A stretch of 64,000 nucleotides of DNA from Streptomyces tsukubensis (GCF_003932715.1 NZ_CP020700.1:5292501-5356500), one strand, 5' to 3'; numbered from the stretch's first letter, positions 1-9,852 are shown. Made by a program: numbers and translations. Notes: generated by a model not told the origin, from the sequence alone.

Positions 1-317
1 TGGCGGAGTTCACCACCGCTACGGCTCGCTGCTAGCAATGTGATTACACATTAATGGATGCGGCAACCGTTTGGGCAAGAGCCGAGTCGTCTTCTGTGGA
101 CGGGGTGCTGATTCTCACGTCCGGATTCGTCGTACTAGTCCGAATTTTTCAGGGCGAACGGTGTTAGTTTTCTAAGCCGCTTTGGTCGGCGGCGACCTGA
201 ACCAAGCAGAGTCCACCTGGACCAACCTGGACCAACCTGGATCAAGCAGAACCAACCAGGACCGACCAGACCGACAAGAACACAGACCTTTCGGGGAAGA
301 GCGGAGCGGGGCGGGCG
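1..317. other. Upstream region of the PBP gene, no gene seen
   Basis: No credible coding region is visible. The first 180 bases are less GC-rich than the rest of the window and probably hold promoter DNA, possibly also for a gene to the left of the window. Positions 201-280 hold a 10-bp-phased repeat array, listed separately. I could not pick a confident -35/-10 pair. Confidence 0.5.
201..280. repeat. Phased 10-bp repeat array in the PBP leader
   Basis: Eight consecutive 10-bp blocks resemble one another: ACCAAGCAGA, GTCCACCTGG, ACCAACCTGG twice, ATCAAGCAGA, ACCAACCAGG, ACCGACCAGA and CCGACAAGAA. Two adjacent blocks are identical and the others differ at a few positions. The period equals about one DNA helical turn. 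The array ends 37 nt before the PBP start codon, so it lies in the promoter or the 5' leader. Its function is unknown. Confidence 0.7.
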
Positions 318-2597
318 ATGGGCCGAGCCGAGGAACGACGGGCCCGGCAGCGCGGTGCGCGCCGGGGCGGGAAGAGCGGGCGCACGGGCATACGCCGCTT
401 CTTCACCTGGAAGAAGATGCTGGGCACCTTCCTCGGTCTCTGCCTGCTCGGTATGGGCGCCTTCGCGGTGATCTACATGATGGTTCCGGTTCCGGCGGCG
501 AATGCGCAGGCCGAGATGGAGTCCAACGTCTACAAGTACGCCGACGGGACCGTCCTGGCCCGCACCGGTGAGGTCAACCGCGAGATCATCGGTCTGGAGG
601 AGCTGTCGGAGGAGGTCCGCCAGACCTTCGTCGCCGCCGAGAACAAGAGCTTCTACAAGGACAACGGCATCGACTTCAAGGGCACCGCCCGGGGTCTGCT
701 GAACACCGTCTCCGGCAAGGGCAAGCAGGGTGGTTCGACCATCACCCAGCAGTACGTCAAGAACTACTACCTCAACCAGGACCAGACGGTCAGCCGCAAG
801 CTGAAGGAACTGGTGATCGCCCTCAAGGTCGACCGCGAGAAGTCCAAGGACCAGATCCTCGCGGGCTATATCAACACCAGCTACTACGGCCGCGGCGCCT
901 ACGGAATCCAGGCCGCCGCCCAGGCGTACTACGGCATCGACGCGTCGAAGCTGAACGTCGCCCAGGCCGCCTATCTCGCCGCCCTGCTCCAGGCCCCCCA
1001 CCAGTACGACTGGGCCGTGGCCTCTCCGACCGGCAAGAAGCTGGTGTCCGACCGCTGGGCCTACGTACTGAACAACATGGTCGAGATGGGCAAGCTCGAC
1101 GGGTCCGTCCGCGACGCCCAGAAGTTCCCCGTACCGAAGGCGCCGAAGGCCGCCCCCGGTATGGAGGGCCAGACCGGCTATCTCGTCGAGGCCGCCAACG
1201 CGGAACTCGCCCGCCAGGGCATCGGCGAGGAGGACATCAAGGCCGGCGGCTGGACGATCACCCTCAACATCGACCGCGCCCGGCAGCAGGAGCTGGAGGC
1301 GGCGGTCGACAAGGAGCTGGAGTCCAAGCTCGACCGGAAGAAGGACAAGAAGGCCGCGACCGTCCAGGCCGGGGCCACCTCCGTGGATCCCACGACCGGC
1401 AAGGTCGTCGCGCTGTACGGCGGGGTCGGAGCCACCGAGCACTGGCTGTCCAACGCCACCCGCCGCGACTACCAGCCCGCGTCCACCTTCAAGCCGGTGG
1501 TGCTCGCCTCCGCCCTGGAGAACGAGGCCAGGACCCAGAGCGGCGATCCGATCAGCCTCAACACCGTCTACGACGGCACCAGCAAGCGGCCGGTCGTCGG
1601 CAGCGACACCCCGTTCAACCCGGAGAACGAGGACGACCGGGACTACGGCAGGCAGATCACCGTGCAGCGGGCGACCAACCAGTCGGTCAACTCCGTCTAT
1701 GCGCAGATGATCGTCGACGTCGGGCCCGGGAAGACCAAGAAGACCGCACTCGACCTCGGGATGCGCGACGGCGAAGGCTGGCCCGAGCGCCCCGCCATGT
1801 CGCTGGGCACCATGGGCGCCTCCACCTGGGACATGGCCGGGGTGTACGCCGGATTCGCGAACCACGGCAAGAAGGTCACCCCCTCCATCGTGGGCTCCGC
1901 CGAACACCGGGCCCGCAAGGTCGCGCTGAAGGACCCCGTCGGCGGCCAGGTGATCTCGCGCGGTACGGCCGACACCGTCACCGCCGCCATGCAGGGCGTT
2001 GTGAAGGAGGGCTCCGGCCGCCGGGCCGCGGGCATCTACGACGCGGCGGGCAAGACCGGCACCTCCGAGAACAACCGTTCCGCCTGGTTCGTCGGCTATA
2101 CGCCCACCCTGGTCACCTCGGTCGCCCTGTTCGGCGAGAAGCCGGACGGCACCGGCCAGGTCACCCTCACCGACACCATCAACCAGGGCCGGGCCAACGG
2201 CGGCGGTATGCCGGCCCGGATCTGGAAGGCGTACACCTCCGACGCGCTGAGCGCGGCCGACGCCCGCAAGCGGTTCGACCTGGAGGTCGAGGAACCCGCC
2301 CGCGGCGAGCCCGCCGCCTCCCCGTCGGACTCCCCGGAGCCGTCCCCCAGCCGGAGCGAGGAGCGGCGCGAGGAGGAGACGGAGGACCCGCGGCCGTCGA
2401 ACACCACGTCCCGGCCGCCGGTGATCGACCCGCCCGCCTCGCAGAGCACCCGCCCCACCACACGCCCCTCGCCGTCCGGGAGTCAGACCGACGGCACCGG
2501 ACCGGGCGGTCCGGGCGGCGAACCCGGGAACCCGGGTACGGGCGATCCGAACAACCCCCGCCCGCAGTTCCGGCCGCCCGGCTCCCAGGGTTTCTGA
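318..2597 (+). CDS. Bifunctional class A penicillin-binding protein
   Basis: This 759-residue protein polymerises and cross-links peptidoglycan at the outer face of the membrane. A basic N-terminus precedes one membrane anchor at about residues 36-60. The GT51 glycosyltransferase domain shows the catalytic Glu in AAENKSFY near residue 106 and the GGSTITQQ motif. The transpeptidase domain has the active-site SxxK in PASTFKPV (about 389), SxN in NQSVNSVY (about 455) and KTG in GKTGTSENN (about 578). The last 90 residues are a Pro/Ser/Gly-rich tail typical of actinobacterial PBPs. The ATG is preceded by purine-rich sequence (GGAAGAGCGGAGCGGGGCG). The gene stands alone and converges on the catalase gene across a strong hairpin. 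By gene order it resembles the PBP upstream of the fumarases in S. coelicolor. Confidence 0.93.
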   Translation: MGRAEERRARQRGARRGGKSGRTGIRRFFTWKKMLGTFLGLCLLGMGAFAVIYMMVPVPAANAQAEMESNVYKYADGTVLARTGEVNREIIGLEELSEEVRQTFVAAENKSFYKDNGIDFKGTARGLLNTVSGKGKQGGSTITQQYVKNYYLNQDQTVSRKLKELVIALKVDREKSKDQILAGYINTSYYGRGAYGIQAAAQAYYGIDASKLNVAQAAYLAALLQAPHQYDWAVASPTGKKLVSDRWAYVLNNMVEMGKLDGSVRDAQKFPVPKAPKAAPGMEGQTGYLVEAANAELARQGIGEEDIKAGGWTITLNIDRARQQELEAAVDKELESKLDRKKDKKAATVQAGATSVDPTTGKVVALYGGVGATEHWLSNATRRDYQPASTFKPVVLASALENEARTQSGDPISLNTVYDGTSKRPVVGSDTPFNPENEDDRDYGRQITVQRATNQSVNSVYAQMIVDVGPGKTKKTALDLGMRDGEGWPERPAMSLGTMGASTWDMAGVYAGFANHGKKVTPSIVGSAEHRARKVALKDPVGGQVISRGTADTVTAAMQGVVKEGSGRRAAGIYDAAGKTGTSENNRSAWFVGYTPTLVTSVALFGEKPDGTGQVTLTDTINQGRANGGGMPARIWKAYTSDALSAADARKRFDLEVEEPARGEPAASPSDSPEPSPSRSEERREEETEDPRPSNTTSRPPVIDPPASQSTRPTTRPSPSGSQTDGTGPGGPGGEPGNPGTGDPNNPRPQFRPPGSQGF

Positions 2598-2625
2598 GCC
2601 CGGCGTCCCCAGCCGATATGCCGGT

Positions 2626-2679
2626 ACGGCGGTGCCCGCGGCGCGCTCCCTTCGGGGGAGGCGCCGCGGGCACCGCCGT
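2626..2679. terminator. Bidirectional terminator between PBP and catalase
   Basis: A perfect 19-bp inverted repeat (2626-2644 with 2661-2679) carries a secondary 5-bp stem (CTCCC/GGGAG) around a TTCG-type turn. It lies between two convergent genes, 28 nt after one stop and 32 nt after the other. Confidence 0.85.
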
Positions 2680-2711
2680 TTCCGGCCGCCGTACCGCCCG
2701 GTGCTCCGGGC

Positions 2712-4163
2712 TCAGCCGCCGTTGACCTCCTTGGCGATCCGGTCGCCGACCGTCTTGTCGATATTGCGCCAGTACTGGACCGCCCGGTCGAGCACCGGCC
2801 GGGACACCCCGTCCTTCAGATGCCCGGACACGTTCGACACCAGCCGGTCACGGGCGGCGTCGTCGAGCACCTTCCGCACCAGGGTGCCCGCCTGCCCCCA
2901 GTCGTCGTCCTCCGGGTGCAGCGCGTACGCCTCCCGGACCATCTCGCCCGCGCTCGCCCAGCCCGCGATCTCGCCGAACTGCGCGGTGTCCGCCGCGGGC
3001 CCGCCGTAGGAGTTGGGCGCATAGGGCCGCGCCGTGTTCGCCGGCTCGTACCGCATCGGCCCGTCCTTGGCGTACGAGGCGACCACCGAGTGCGGCCGGT
3101 TCGGCGGCAACTGCGCATAGTTCGGGCCGATCCGGTACCGGTGGGTGTCCGGGTACGAGAACAGCCGCCCGAGGAGCATCTTGTCCGGCGACGGCCCGAT
3201 GCCCGGCACCAGGTTCGACGGCTCGAACGCGGCCTGTTCGATATGGACGAAGTAGTCCTCCGGATTGCGGTCCAGCACCATCCGGCCGACTTCGATCAGC
3301 GGATAGTCGCCGTGCGGCCACACCTTCGTCAGGTCGAAGGGGTTGAAGCGGTAGCCCGGCGCATCGTCGAACGGCATGATCTGCATGTACAGCGTCCAGC
3401 TCGGGGCGTTCCCCGACGCGATCGACTCGTACAGATCCCGGCGGTGCCGGTCCGCGTCCGACCCGGCCAGCTCGTCCGCCTCGGCCTGGGTGAGGAAGTC
3501 CACGCCCTGGTCGGTCTTGAAGTGGTACTTCACCCAGAACCGCTCGCCGCCGCGGTTGACCCACATATAGGTGTGGGAGCTGTAGCCGTTCATGAAGCGG
3601 TACGACTTCGGGATGCCGCGGTCGCCCATCAGCCAGGTCACCTGGTGCGCCGTCTCGGGGGAGAGGGTCCAGAAGTCCCACTGCATGTCGTTGTTGCGCA
3701 GCCCGGTCGCCGGATGGCGCTTCTGCGAGCGGATGAAGTCCTGGAACTTCTGCGCGTCCCGGACGAAGAAGATCGGCGTGTTGTTGCCGACCATGTCGTA
3801 GTTGCCGTGCTCGGTGTAGAACTTCAGGGCGAAACCGCGCGGATCGCGCCAGGTGTCGGGGGAGCCCTGCTCACCCGCGACCGTGGAGAACCGGGCCAGC
3901 ATCTCGGTGCGCTTCCCGGGCTGGAAGAGGTCGGCCTTGGTGAACTGGCTGACGTCGTTCGTCACCTCGAAGAAGCCGTACGCACCCGAACCCTTGGCGT
4001 GCACCACCCGCTCGGGGACCCGTTCGCGATTGAACTGGGCCATCTTCTCGATCAGGTAGTGGTCCTGGAGCAGGACCGGGCCGTCGGGCCCGACGGAGAG
4101 GGAGTGCTCGTCGCTCTCCACCGGAATGCCGGCGTTGTTGGTGGTGTAGGGGGTATCGGACAC
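2712..4163 (-). CDS. Monofunctional haem catalase
   Basis: The predicted 483-residue cytoplasmic enzyme disproportionates hydrogen peroxide. The length fits small-subunit (clade 3) catalases. Visible features are the distal His in [12 protein letters not shown] (residue 55), the conserved Asn region before [18 protein letters not shown], and the haem-ligand signature [14 protein letters not shown] with its Tyr near residue 335. I chose the GTG at 4163 because GGGAGGA lies 5 nt upstream and the family begins here; the longer in-frame extension looks like shadow sequence. A promoter with a 17-bp spacer lies about 30-60 nt upstream, next to a 7-bp-arm palindrome that could be a peroxide- or iron-responsive operator. 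That role is inference. The gene is monocistronic. Confidence 0.95.
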   Translation of the reverse strand: MSDTPYTTNNAGIPVESDEHSLSVGPDGPVLLQDHYLIEKMAQFNRERVPERVVHAKGSGAYGFFEVTNDVSQFTKADLFQPGKRTEMLARFSTVAGEQGSPDTWRDPRGFALKFYTEHGNYDMVGNNTPIFFVRDAQKFQDFIRSQKRHPATGLRNNDMQWDFWTLSPETAHQVTWLMGDRGIPKSYRFMNGYSSHTYMWVNRGGERFWVKYHFKTDQGVDFLTQAEADELAGSDADRHRRDLYESIASGNAPSWTLYMQIMPFDDAPGYRFNPFDLTKVWPHGDYPLIEVGRMVLDRNPEDYFVHIEQAAFEPSNLVPGIGPSPDKMLLGRLFSYPDTHRYRIGPNYAQLPPNRPHSVVASYAKDGPMRYEPANTARPYAPNSYGGPAADTAQFGEIAGWASAGEMVREAYALHPEDDDWGQAGTLVRKVLDDAARDRLVSNVSGHLKDGVSRPVLDRAVQYWRNIDKTVGDRIAKEVNGG

Positions 4164-4194
4164 GAGCGTCCTCCCGCCGGGAGACATGGTTGGG

Positions 4195-4223
4195 TCGCTA
4201 CAGGCGTCGTGTACCTCAGTCAA
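4195..4223 (-). promoter_or_regulatory. Catalase promoter
   Basis: On the minus strand TTGACT (4223-4218) and TAGCGA (4200-4195) are separated by exactly 17 bp. This is a close match to the vegetative HrdB consensus. Transcription would start near 4188, about 25 nt before the GTG. Confidence 0.7.
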
Positions 4224-4227
4224 CGCC

Positions 4228-4244
4228 GCCGACACCTTGTCGGC
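4228..4244. promoter_or_regulatory. Palindrome upstream of the catalase -35
   Basis: The inverted repeat GCCGACA-CCT-TGTCGGC ends 4 bp upstream of the -35 hexamer. This is a plausible activator or repressor site. I cannot assign it to a known regulator. Confidence 0.5.
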
Positions 4245-4499
4245 AACTGCTCGCCACTCCGCTGCGGCCGGTCGGGCGTACGGCGCGACGGCGCGGGCAT
4301 CCACGGGCGCGGCGACCCGCCACGGTGCCGCGCCCCTCCGCCGGGCCCGATGCCCAGGCGTACGCGGTGAGCCGTTTGTCCTGGGCCGCGGCGCGGGCGG
4401 GCACCCACCCGCGCCGCCGCGGCGCGCGGGTCCCGGCTCTGTCTCCGCCCGGGGCTGCCGGCCCCGCCGCGGTTTCGTCGGCGCCCGGCCCGCGGCAGC

Positions 4500-4540
4500 A
4501 CGGAGGGCCGGTACGGGTCGCCCCCGTACCGGCCCTCCGT
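4500..4540 (-). terminator. Terminator of the GAF/SpoIIE gene
   Basis: A perfect 18-bp stem (4500-4517 with 4523-4540) with a 5-nt loop starts 33 nt past the stop codon of the minus-strand gene. Confidence 0.8.
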
Positions 4541-4572
4541 CCTCCGCTTCGGCCTGCTCGGCCCGCCGGGCC

Positions 4573-6564
4573 CTACGGCCTCGTCGGCAGTTCGAACCAG
4601 ACGACCTTGCCGCTGGAGAGGCGGGTCGCGCCCCAGCGGCGGGCCAGCCGGTTCACCAGGAAGAGTCCGCGTCCGCCCTCGTCCGTCTCCCGCGCCTTGC
4701 GCTGGCGGGGCAGCTGCGGGGAGTCGTCGCCGACCTCGCAGCGCAGGACGTCCGTCCGCAGCAGCCGCAGGGTGACCGGCCGCTCCGCGTACCGCACGGC
4801 ATTGGTCACCACCTCGCTGACCAGCAGCTCCACCGCGTCGGACAGATCCTCCAGACCCCAGCGGGACAGCGCCCGCCGGGCGAGGCGGCGGGCTCGGCCC
4901 GGGGCCGCATCCTCCGGTTCCAGGAACCAGTAGGCGACGTCACTGGGCGCGATCCCGTCGAAACGGGCCGCGAGCAGCGCGATGTCGTCGTCCCGGTCGC
5001 CCGGCCCCAGCATGTCGAGGACGTCGTCGCAGAGCGCCTCCAGCGGCGGGGCGTGGTCAGGGCCGGTGAGCTGGGCCGTGGCGTGCAGCCGCTCCCGCAA
5101 CTGCTCGATACCGGTCCAGACGTCCCGCAGCCGGGACTCCACCAGACCGTCCGTGTACAGGAGCAGGGTGGCCCCGGCGGGGGCGTCCAGCTCCACGGCC
5201 TCGAAGTCGACCCCGCCGACGCCGATGGGCGCGCCCGACGGCACCCGCAGCACCTCGGCCCGGCCGCCCAGATGGAGCAGGATGGGCGGCGGATGACCGG
5301 CGTTGGCGATGGTGATCCGGTGCGAGACCGGGTCGTACACCGCGTACATACAGGTCGCCATCCGGTCGGTGCCCAGCCGCTGGGCCTGCTCGTCGAGGTG
5401 GTGCAGCACCTCCTGCGGCGGCAGGTCGAGACCGGCCAGCGTCTGGGCCGTGGTCCGCAGCTGGCCCATGATCGCGGCCGAGGTCATCGAGTGGCCCATG
5501 ACATCACCGACGACGAGCGCGACCCGGCTGCCGGGCAGCGGGATCGCGTCGTACCAGTCGCCGCCGACCCGGGCGGTCTCGGCCGCCGGGAGATAGCGGG
5601 ACGCCAGCTTCACGCCCGTGGGCTGGGGCAGCGAATCGGGCAGCATGGTGCGCTGGAGCTCGTCGGCGATATACGCCTCCCGGCCGTACAGCACCGCCTT
5701 GTCGATGCCCAGCGCCGTATGCGTGGCCAGCTGGGCGGCGACGAGCAGATCGTTGGGCTCGAAGGCGGGCCGGTCGGGACGGCGCAGGAAGACGGCAGCA
5801 CCGATCACCCGGCGCCGCCCGCGCAGCGGGGCCAGGATCGCCCGGTGGCCGTTGGGCACGGTCCGGTCCGCGCCCAGCAGTTCGGGCAGCGCGGCGCGGG
5901 CCGCCGCCGAATCACCGAAGACGGGCCGCACCCCGCGCAGCACCTCGGAGAGCGCGCCGCCGGAGCGGACCTCGCACTGCTCGGCCGCCGGGGTGAGTTC
6001 GTTGTGCTGGTCGATGACGGGCAGCAGGCCCGTACCACCGAAGTCCGCACCGTCTTCTGCTAAACGCAGCCGGTCCGTGCGGCGCAGCCGGAGCAGGAAC
6101 GGGGAGACCGGGCGTTCGTCGCCGACCGGCAGCGGATCGCGGAGATAGACCAGGATCGCGTCCGAGAACGTCGGCACCGTTGCCCGGCACAGGCCGAGGA
6201 CGATCTCGTCGAGGTCTATACCGCGGGCGATGCGGCGGGTCGCGGCGCCCACGAAACGCAGCCGGTCGCCCTCCCGGCGGGCGGCGCCCGCGGGGTCGGG
6301 CGTACCGGGCGGCAGACCGGGGCCTCCGGGACCGCCCGGAGCACCGGGGCCCGAGGGCGGTCCGGGCGGTTGTGCCACGCCTCCGCCGACCGGGCCGTTC
6401 GGCGCCGGGACGGGCGAGGAGAGCGCAGCGGCTGCCGCGACGGTGTCCGCTGTGGCGGCGGCCGCGTCCGCCCGGGGCCGGGTGCGTTCCTGCGACCGGG
6501 CAGCCAAGGGCTGCCGGCCTTCATGGGAGGTGGGCTGCTCCGTCACGCGTGGGATTCCGTCCAT
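4573..6564 (-). CDS. GAF/SpoIIE-type phosphatase fused to an anti-sigma-like ATPase domain
   Basis: This 663-residue soluble protein probably acts in partner-switching control of a sigma factor. After a Pro/Gly-rich N-terminus comes a GAF-like sensor (about 95-300). A PP2C/SpoIIE phosphatase domain follows, with GGDWYD near 333, GDVMGH near 352 and the metal-binding DDD near 524. A C-terminal HATPase_c domain (about 555-660) shows an N-box ([10 protein letters not shown]) and a GGRGL glycine loop. Families with this fusion can both dephosphorylate an anti-anti-sigma protein and phosphorylate it. No STAS-domain partner or sigma gene is adjacent, so the target is unknown. The start is uncertain: the ATG at 6564 has no clear ribosome-binding site, and a GTG six codons further in is possible. 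Confidence 0.85.
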   Translation of the reverse strand: MDGIPRVTEQPTSHEGRQPLAARSQERTRPRADAAAATADTVAAAAALSSPVPAPNGPVGGGVAQPPGPPSGPGAPGGPGGPGLPPGTPDPAGAARREGDRLRFVGAATRRIARGIDLDEIVLGLCRATVPTFSDAILVYLRDPLPVGDERPVSPFLLRLRRTDRLRLAEDGADFGGTGLLPVIDQHNELTPAAEQCEVRSGGALSEVLRGVRPVFGDSAAARAALPELLGADRTVPNGHRAILAPLRGRRRVIGAAVFLRRPDRPAFEPNDLLVAAQLATHTALGIDKAVLYGREAYIADELQRTMLPDSLPQPTGVKLASRYLPAAETARVGGDWYDAIPLPGSRVALVVGDVMGHSMTSAAIMGQLRTTAQTLAGLDLPPQEVLHHLDEQAQRLGTDRMATCMYAVYDPVSHRITIANAGHPPPILLHLGGRAEVLRVPSGAPIGVGGVDFEAVELDAPAGATLLLYTDGLVESRLRDVWTGIEQLRERLHATAQLTGPDHAPPLEALCDDVLDMLGPGDRDDDIALLAARFDGIAPSDVAYWFLEPEDAAPGRARRLARRALSRWGLEDLSDAVELLVSEVVTNAVRYAERPVTLRLLRTDVLRCEVGDDSPQLPRQRKARETDEGGRGLFLVNRLARRWGATRLSSGKVVWFELPTRP

Positions 6565-7174
6565 CTGGGCCGGGTGTGCGATGCATGGGCCTCAGGGGGC
6601 CGTATACCCGCTCTGCGGGCGACGCCGACAAGGTGGCAGGCATCCCGCACGGCTCCACCCCCTCGTAGTGACCTGTCTCGTGCTGACGTACTGGCGAACT
6701 GATGTATTGAGCAGATGTATTGAACACGAACCGCTCGCCGCCGCTTCGGCTGGCTGCCGGCGACGCCGATGACTCACGGTCAGGTTCTGCGCTGGGATCC
6801 ATGGTTACCGAACGGTTCCCGAACGGCGAGCCTTGTGGACGACGATCCTACGTTTGCCCCCTGGGGGCGCATCAAGAGTCTCACGACGTCCTCTGCGCCG
6901 GAGGGCGTTCTCGGACCGGAGTCGGACAGATTAAGGACAGTTCCGCGCCGCGATCTCGGTCACATCTGGGCAAGAAGCCGCACATCTGCGCCACCCCGGG
7001 GAGGTTTGTCCGTCTTTTGGTCGCTCTCCGTGCTGAGGGTCGCTCTCCGTGTCGAGGGGGCGGTTGGTCGGGGGAGGGCCGGGAGGCCGGGGGTGAGCGG
7101 CCGCTGCCGCTCCCGGCCGGGGCCGGGGCGATGCTCGGACCTCTCCGGCGCATGCCGGGCCCGCCGCGGCGCGC
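6565..7174. other. Intergenic region with a direct repeat, no gene
   Basis: No convincing gene was found. The left part is the upstream region of the minus-strand SpoIIE-type gene. It includes a 10-bp perfect direct repeat at 6701-6723. The right part is GC-rich and shows no clear site. Confidence 0.5.
6701..6723. repeat. Direct repeat GATGTATTGA x2
   Basis: Two perfect copies of GATGTATTGA are separated by GCA (13-bp period). They are locally AT-rich and lie 137-159 nt before the SpoIIE-type start codon. This could be a regulator-binding pair. The role is inferred only from position. Confidence 0.45.
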
Positions 7175-7900
7175 TCAGAGCCGTGCGCGCGCGGGCGTGC
7201 GCCCCCAGTCGGCGGGCAGTGCCGGGACCGGCCAGGCGGGATCGGGCCGCCAGTGCTCCCAGCCGTCCCGGAACGGCGCGTCCCAGGCGCGGATCGCCGC
7301 CACGGCCGCGCGCCCCGCCTGCTGGATCCGGGCGGCCTCCGCCACCCCGATCAGTCCGGCGCGCCGGGCCTCGGCGAACTCGTCCTCGTCCCGCCAGAGC
7401 CAGCTCCGGTCGGGAAATACCGAGATGTCCAGAAAGTGATCCTGGGAGTCGATTCCCGCACTCCAACGGGTATGCGGCTGTTCCAGGTTGACGTACCAGC
7501 TCCGGAACTCCCACTCCTCGTCCCAGAAGAGCCACACCGACCACGGCTCGCCGGGCCGGGCGAGCTTGAGCACGCCCGCGCCGTGCCACTGGTCGCGGAC
7601 GGCCGTCCGGGGCACCGTGTAGCGGGTGGCCAGCGGCTGTTCGTGCAGCGGGGAGCCGTCGGCAAGGGCCGGGCGTACGCACTCCGTGCCCGGTGCCAGC
7701 CAGACGGCGAGCAGCTCGGGGGTGTCGCGGACGACGGTCACGGGGCGGCAGATCGCGAACCCCGGATCGCCGGGTGGTCTGCCGGGGCCGCCGTGATCCC
7801 GGTAGCGCCAGAGGATGTGCTCACCGGCCCGCCAGCGGCGCGCCGTCCCGCCCGCCCGCTCCGACCCTTCCGTCTGCTCCGTCTGTTCCGTGCCTGTCAT
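7175..7900 (-). CDS. DUF402 (FomD-like) family protein
   Basis: The 241-residue cytoplasmic protein belongs by its core to DUF402. The core (about residues 70-190) has the family pattern of Trp- and acid-rich strands, such as WSVWLFWDEEW and YVNLEQPHTRW. Its conserved acidic cluster DEDEFAEARRAGLI is expected to bind metal. Characterised members (FomD type) hydrolyse nucleotide diphosphate conjugates. The substrate here is unknown. The first 20 residues are Glu/Thr-rich. The ATG has no Shine-Dalgarno sequence, but TAAGAT lies exactly 6 nt upstream, so a leaderless mRNA is likely. It sits between fumC and the SpoIIE-type gene on the same strand, but gaps of about 500-600 nt make a shared operon unlikely. 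Confidence 0.8.
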   Translation of the reverse strand: MTGTEQTEQTEGSERAGGTARRWRAGEHILWRYRDHGGPGRPPGDPGFAICRPVTVVRDTPELLAVWLAPGTECVRPALADGSPLHEQPLATRYTVPRTAVRDQWHGAGVLKLARPGEPWSVWLFWDEEWEFRSWYVNLEQPHTRWSAGIDSQDHFLDISVFPDRSWLWRDEDEFAEARRAGLIGVAEAARIQQAGRAAVAAIRAWDAPFRDGWEHWRPDPAWPVPALPADWGRTPARARL

Positions 7901-7906
7901 GAGCAG

Positions 7907-7912
7907 ATCTTA
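7907..7912 (-). promoter_or_regulatory. Leaderless -10 of the DUF402 gene
   Basis: TAAGAT lies 6 nt before the ATG, placing the transcription start at or next to the start codon. No ribosome-binding site is visible. Confidence 0.55.
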
Positions 7913-8293
7913 GGAGGCACCTGTCCCGTCGGCCCCTGCCCCCGGTGCCGTGCACCGGGACAGCGCCCCGGGCGCGTCGGATCACAACCGCCGCGCCCGC
8001 GCGAGCCGCCCGCGGCACGGCCCGGCGCCGTAACGGGGGCACGGAGGCGCGCCTTCCGGCTCCGGCGAGGGGCCGGACCCGCACCTTCCCGCCCGTGGAG
8101 CGGTCGGCCCCGGGAGTCCCGGGTGCGAGCCGTCCGGAGCGGCCCGGCCCCCGGTCCGGGAGGCCCCGGGCCCGCCACGGCCCTGCGCCCGGCCTCCGCG
8201 GGCCGCGCCGGGCGGTGCCGGGTAGTGCCGGTTCGCAGGGTGGCGCGTGTGCGCCGGCGGCCCGCGCGAGCCGCTCGCCGGGCGGCCCGGGAC

Positions 8294-8341
8294 AAGCCCG
8301 GGTGCGCGGAACCGGAGCGGCCGGTCCCGCGCCCCGGGCTT
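8294..8341 (-). terminator. fumC terminator
   Basis: The imperfect hairpin has arms AAGCCCGGG/CCCGGGCTT, GCGCGG/CCGCGC and CCGG/CCGG separated by 1-2 nt bulges, around a short AGCGG loop. It lies 50 nt beyond the fumC stop. Confidence 0.65.
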
Positions 8342-8391
8342 GCCCCCCCCGGGCCGCGTCCGCACCGCTCGGGGCACGGAGCAGCCGACCG

Positions 8392-9852
8392 TCAGGGGCG
8401 GGTCATACGGAGCACGTCCAGGGCCTCGTCCAGCTGCTCCACGGTCAGCGCGCCGCGCTCCACATGGCCCGATTCCAGGACCACCTGCCGGATCGTCTTC
8501 CGTTCCGCCAGCGACTTCTTCACGATCTTCGCCGCCTCCTCGTAGCCGAGGTACTTGTTGAGCGGTGTCACCACCGACGGCGACGACTCCGCGTACTCCC
8601 GCGCCCGCTCGGCATTGGCCGTGATGCCGTCGACCGTGCGGTCGGCCAGCAGCCGGGACGCCGCGGCCAGCAGCCGTACCGACTCCAGCAGGTTCTTCGC
8701 CATCACCGGCAGCATCACGTTCAGTTCGAAGTTGCCCGCGGCCCCCGCCACGGCGACCGTGGTGTCGTTCCCGGTCACCTGCGCCGCGACCATCAGCACC
8801 GCCTCGGGGACGACCGGATTGACCTTGCCCGGCATGATCGACGAGCCGGGCTGGAGATCGGGGAGGTTGATCTCGGCGAGCCCGGTGCGCGGACCGCTCG
8901 CCATCCAGCGCAGATCGTTCGCGATCTTCGTCAGGGAGACCGCGATCGTCCGCAGCTGGCCCGAGGTCTCCACCAGCCCGTCCCGGGCGCCCTGCGCCTC
9001 GAAGTGGTCGCGCGCCTCCGTCAGCGGCAGTCCGGTGGCCCTCGCGACCTCCGCGATGACGGCGGCCGGGAAACCGGGCGGGGTGTTGATGCCGGTGCCC
9101 ACCGCCGTACCGCCCAGCGGCAGCTCCGCGAGCCGGGGCAGCGAGGACCGCAGCCGCTCCACCCCGTACCGCACCTGGGCCGCGTAACCGCCGAACTCCT
9201 GCCCGAGGGTGACGGGCGTGGCGTCCATCAGATGCGTCCGGCCCGACTTGACCACCCGGGCGAACTCGCCCGCCTTGCGCTCCAGGGACCCGGCGAGCTG
9301 CTCCAGCGCCGGGATCAGCTCGCCGGTGACCGCGGCCGTGGCGGCGATATGGATGGAGGACGGGAAGACGTCGTTCGACGACTGGGAGGCGTTCACCTGG
9401 TCGTTCGGATGGACCGGCCGTCCCAGCCGCTCCTCGGCCAGGGTCGCCAGCACCTCGTTCATGTTCATGTTCGACGAGGTGCCGGAGCCGGTCTGGAAGA
9501 CGTCCACCGGGAACTGGTCGTCCCAGCGTCCGGCGGCCACCTCCGCGGCGGCCGCCGCGATCGCCCCGGCGACGTCCTCCTCCAGTACCCCCAGCCGGGC
9601 GTTGACCACGGCCGCCGCGGCCTTGACCCGGGCCAGCGCGGCGATATGGGAGGGTTCGAGGCGCTGCCCCGACACCGGGAAGTTGGCCACCGCCCGCTGG
9701 GTCTGGGCCCGCCACTTGGCGTCGGCGGGGACCCGGACCTCGCCCATCGAGTCGTGCTCGACGCGGTAGCGGCCGTCGCCGCCCGCACCGCCGCTGCCGG
9801 TCGTCGTGGGGGTGTTCGTGCCGGTTCCGTCGGTCCCGTCGGCTGCGGACAT
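8392..9852 (-). CDS. fumC: Class II fumarate hydratase
   Basis: This 486-residue enzyme interconverts fumarate and (S)-malate in the TCA cycle. It is the iron-independent, heat-stable type and is expected to be a homotetramer. The superfamily signature [11 protein letters not shown] is present near residue 335, together with [23 protein letters not shown] and [11 protein letters not shown], which form the shared active sites. The Met start at 9852 is supported by AGGAGGGA 8 nt upstream; the longer upstream reading is shadow. An N-terminal Gly/Thr-rich stretch of about 30 residues precedes the conserved fold. It lies near a class I Fe-S fumarase, so the cell has both isozymes. Confidence 0.95.
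   Translation of the reverse strand: MSAADGTDGTGTNTPTTTGSGGAGGDGRYRVEHDSMGEVRVPADAKWRAQTQRAVANFPVSGQRLEPSHIAALARVKAAAAVVNARLGVLEEDVAGAIAAAAAEVAAGRWDDQFPVDVFQTGSGTSSNMNMNEVLATLAEERLGRPVHPNDQVNASQSSNDVFPSSIHIAATAAVTGELIPALEQLAGSLERKAGEFARVVKSGRTHLMDATPVTLGQEFGGYAAQVRYGVERLRSSLPRLAELPLGGTAVGTGINTPPGFPAAVIAEVARATGLPLTEARDHFEAQGARDGLVETSGQLRTIAVSLTKIANDLRWMASGPRTGLAEINLPDLQPGSSIMPGKVNPVVPEAVLMVAAQVTGNDTTVAVAGAAGNFELNVMLPVMAKNLLESVRLLAAASRLLADRTVDGITANAERAREYAESSPSVVTPLNKYLGYEEAAKIVKKSLAERKTIRQVVLESGHVERGALTVEQLDEALDVLRMTRP

Larger units (their letters stand above)
4164..4572. other. Catalase upstream region, no gene
   Basis: This stretch between two minus-strand genes holds the catalase promoter and palindrome at its left and the terminator of the SpoIIE-type gene at its right. 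The middle, about 4250-4495, is extremely GC-rich. I see no supported gene or site in it. Confidence 0.6.
7901..8391. other. GC-rich spacer between DUF402 gene and fumC
   Basis: This stretch holds the DUF402 gene's -10 element at the left and the fumC terminator hairpin at 8294-8341. The rest is extreme-GC sequence with long open frames in several phases that resemble no protein family. I regard it as non-coding or decayed. Confidence 0.5.

Noticed and set aside
2820..4370. 516-codon open frame opposite the catalase gene
   Set aside because: Antisense to a catalase with all catalytic motifs; Arg/Val-rich with no family resemblance.
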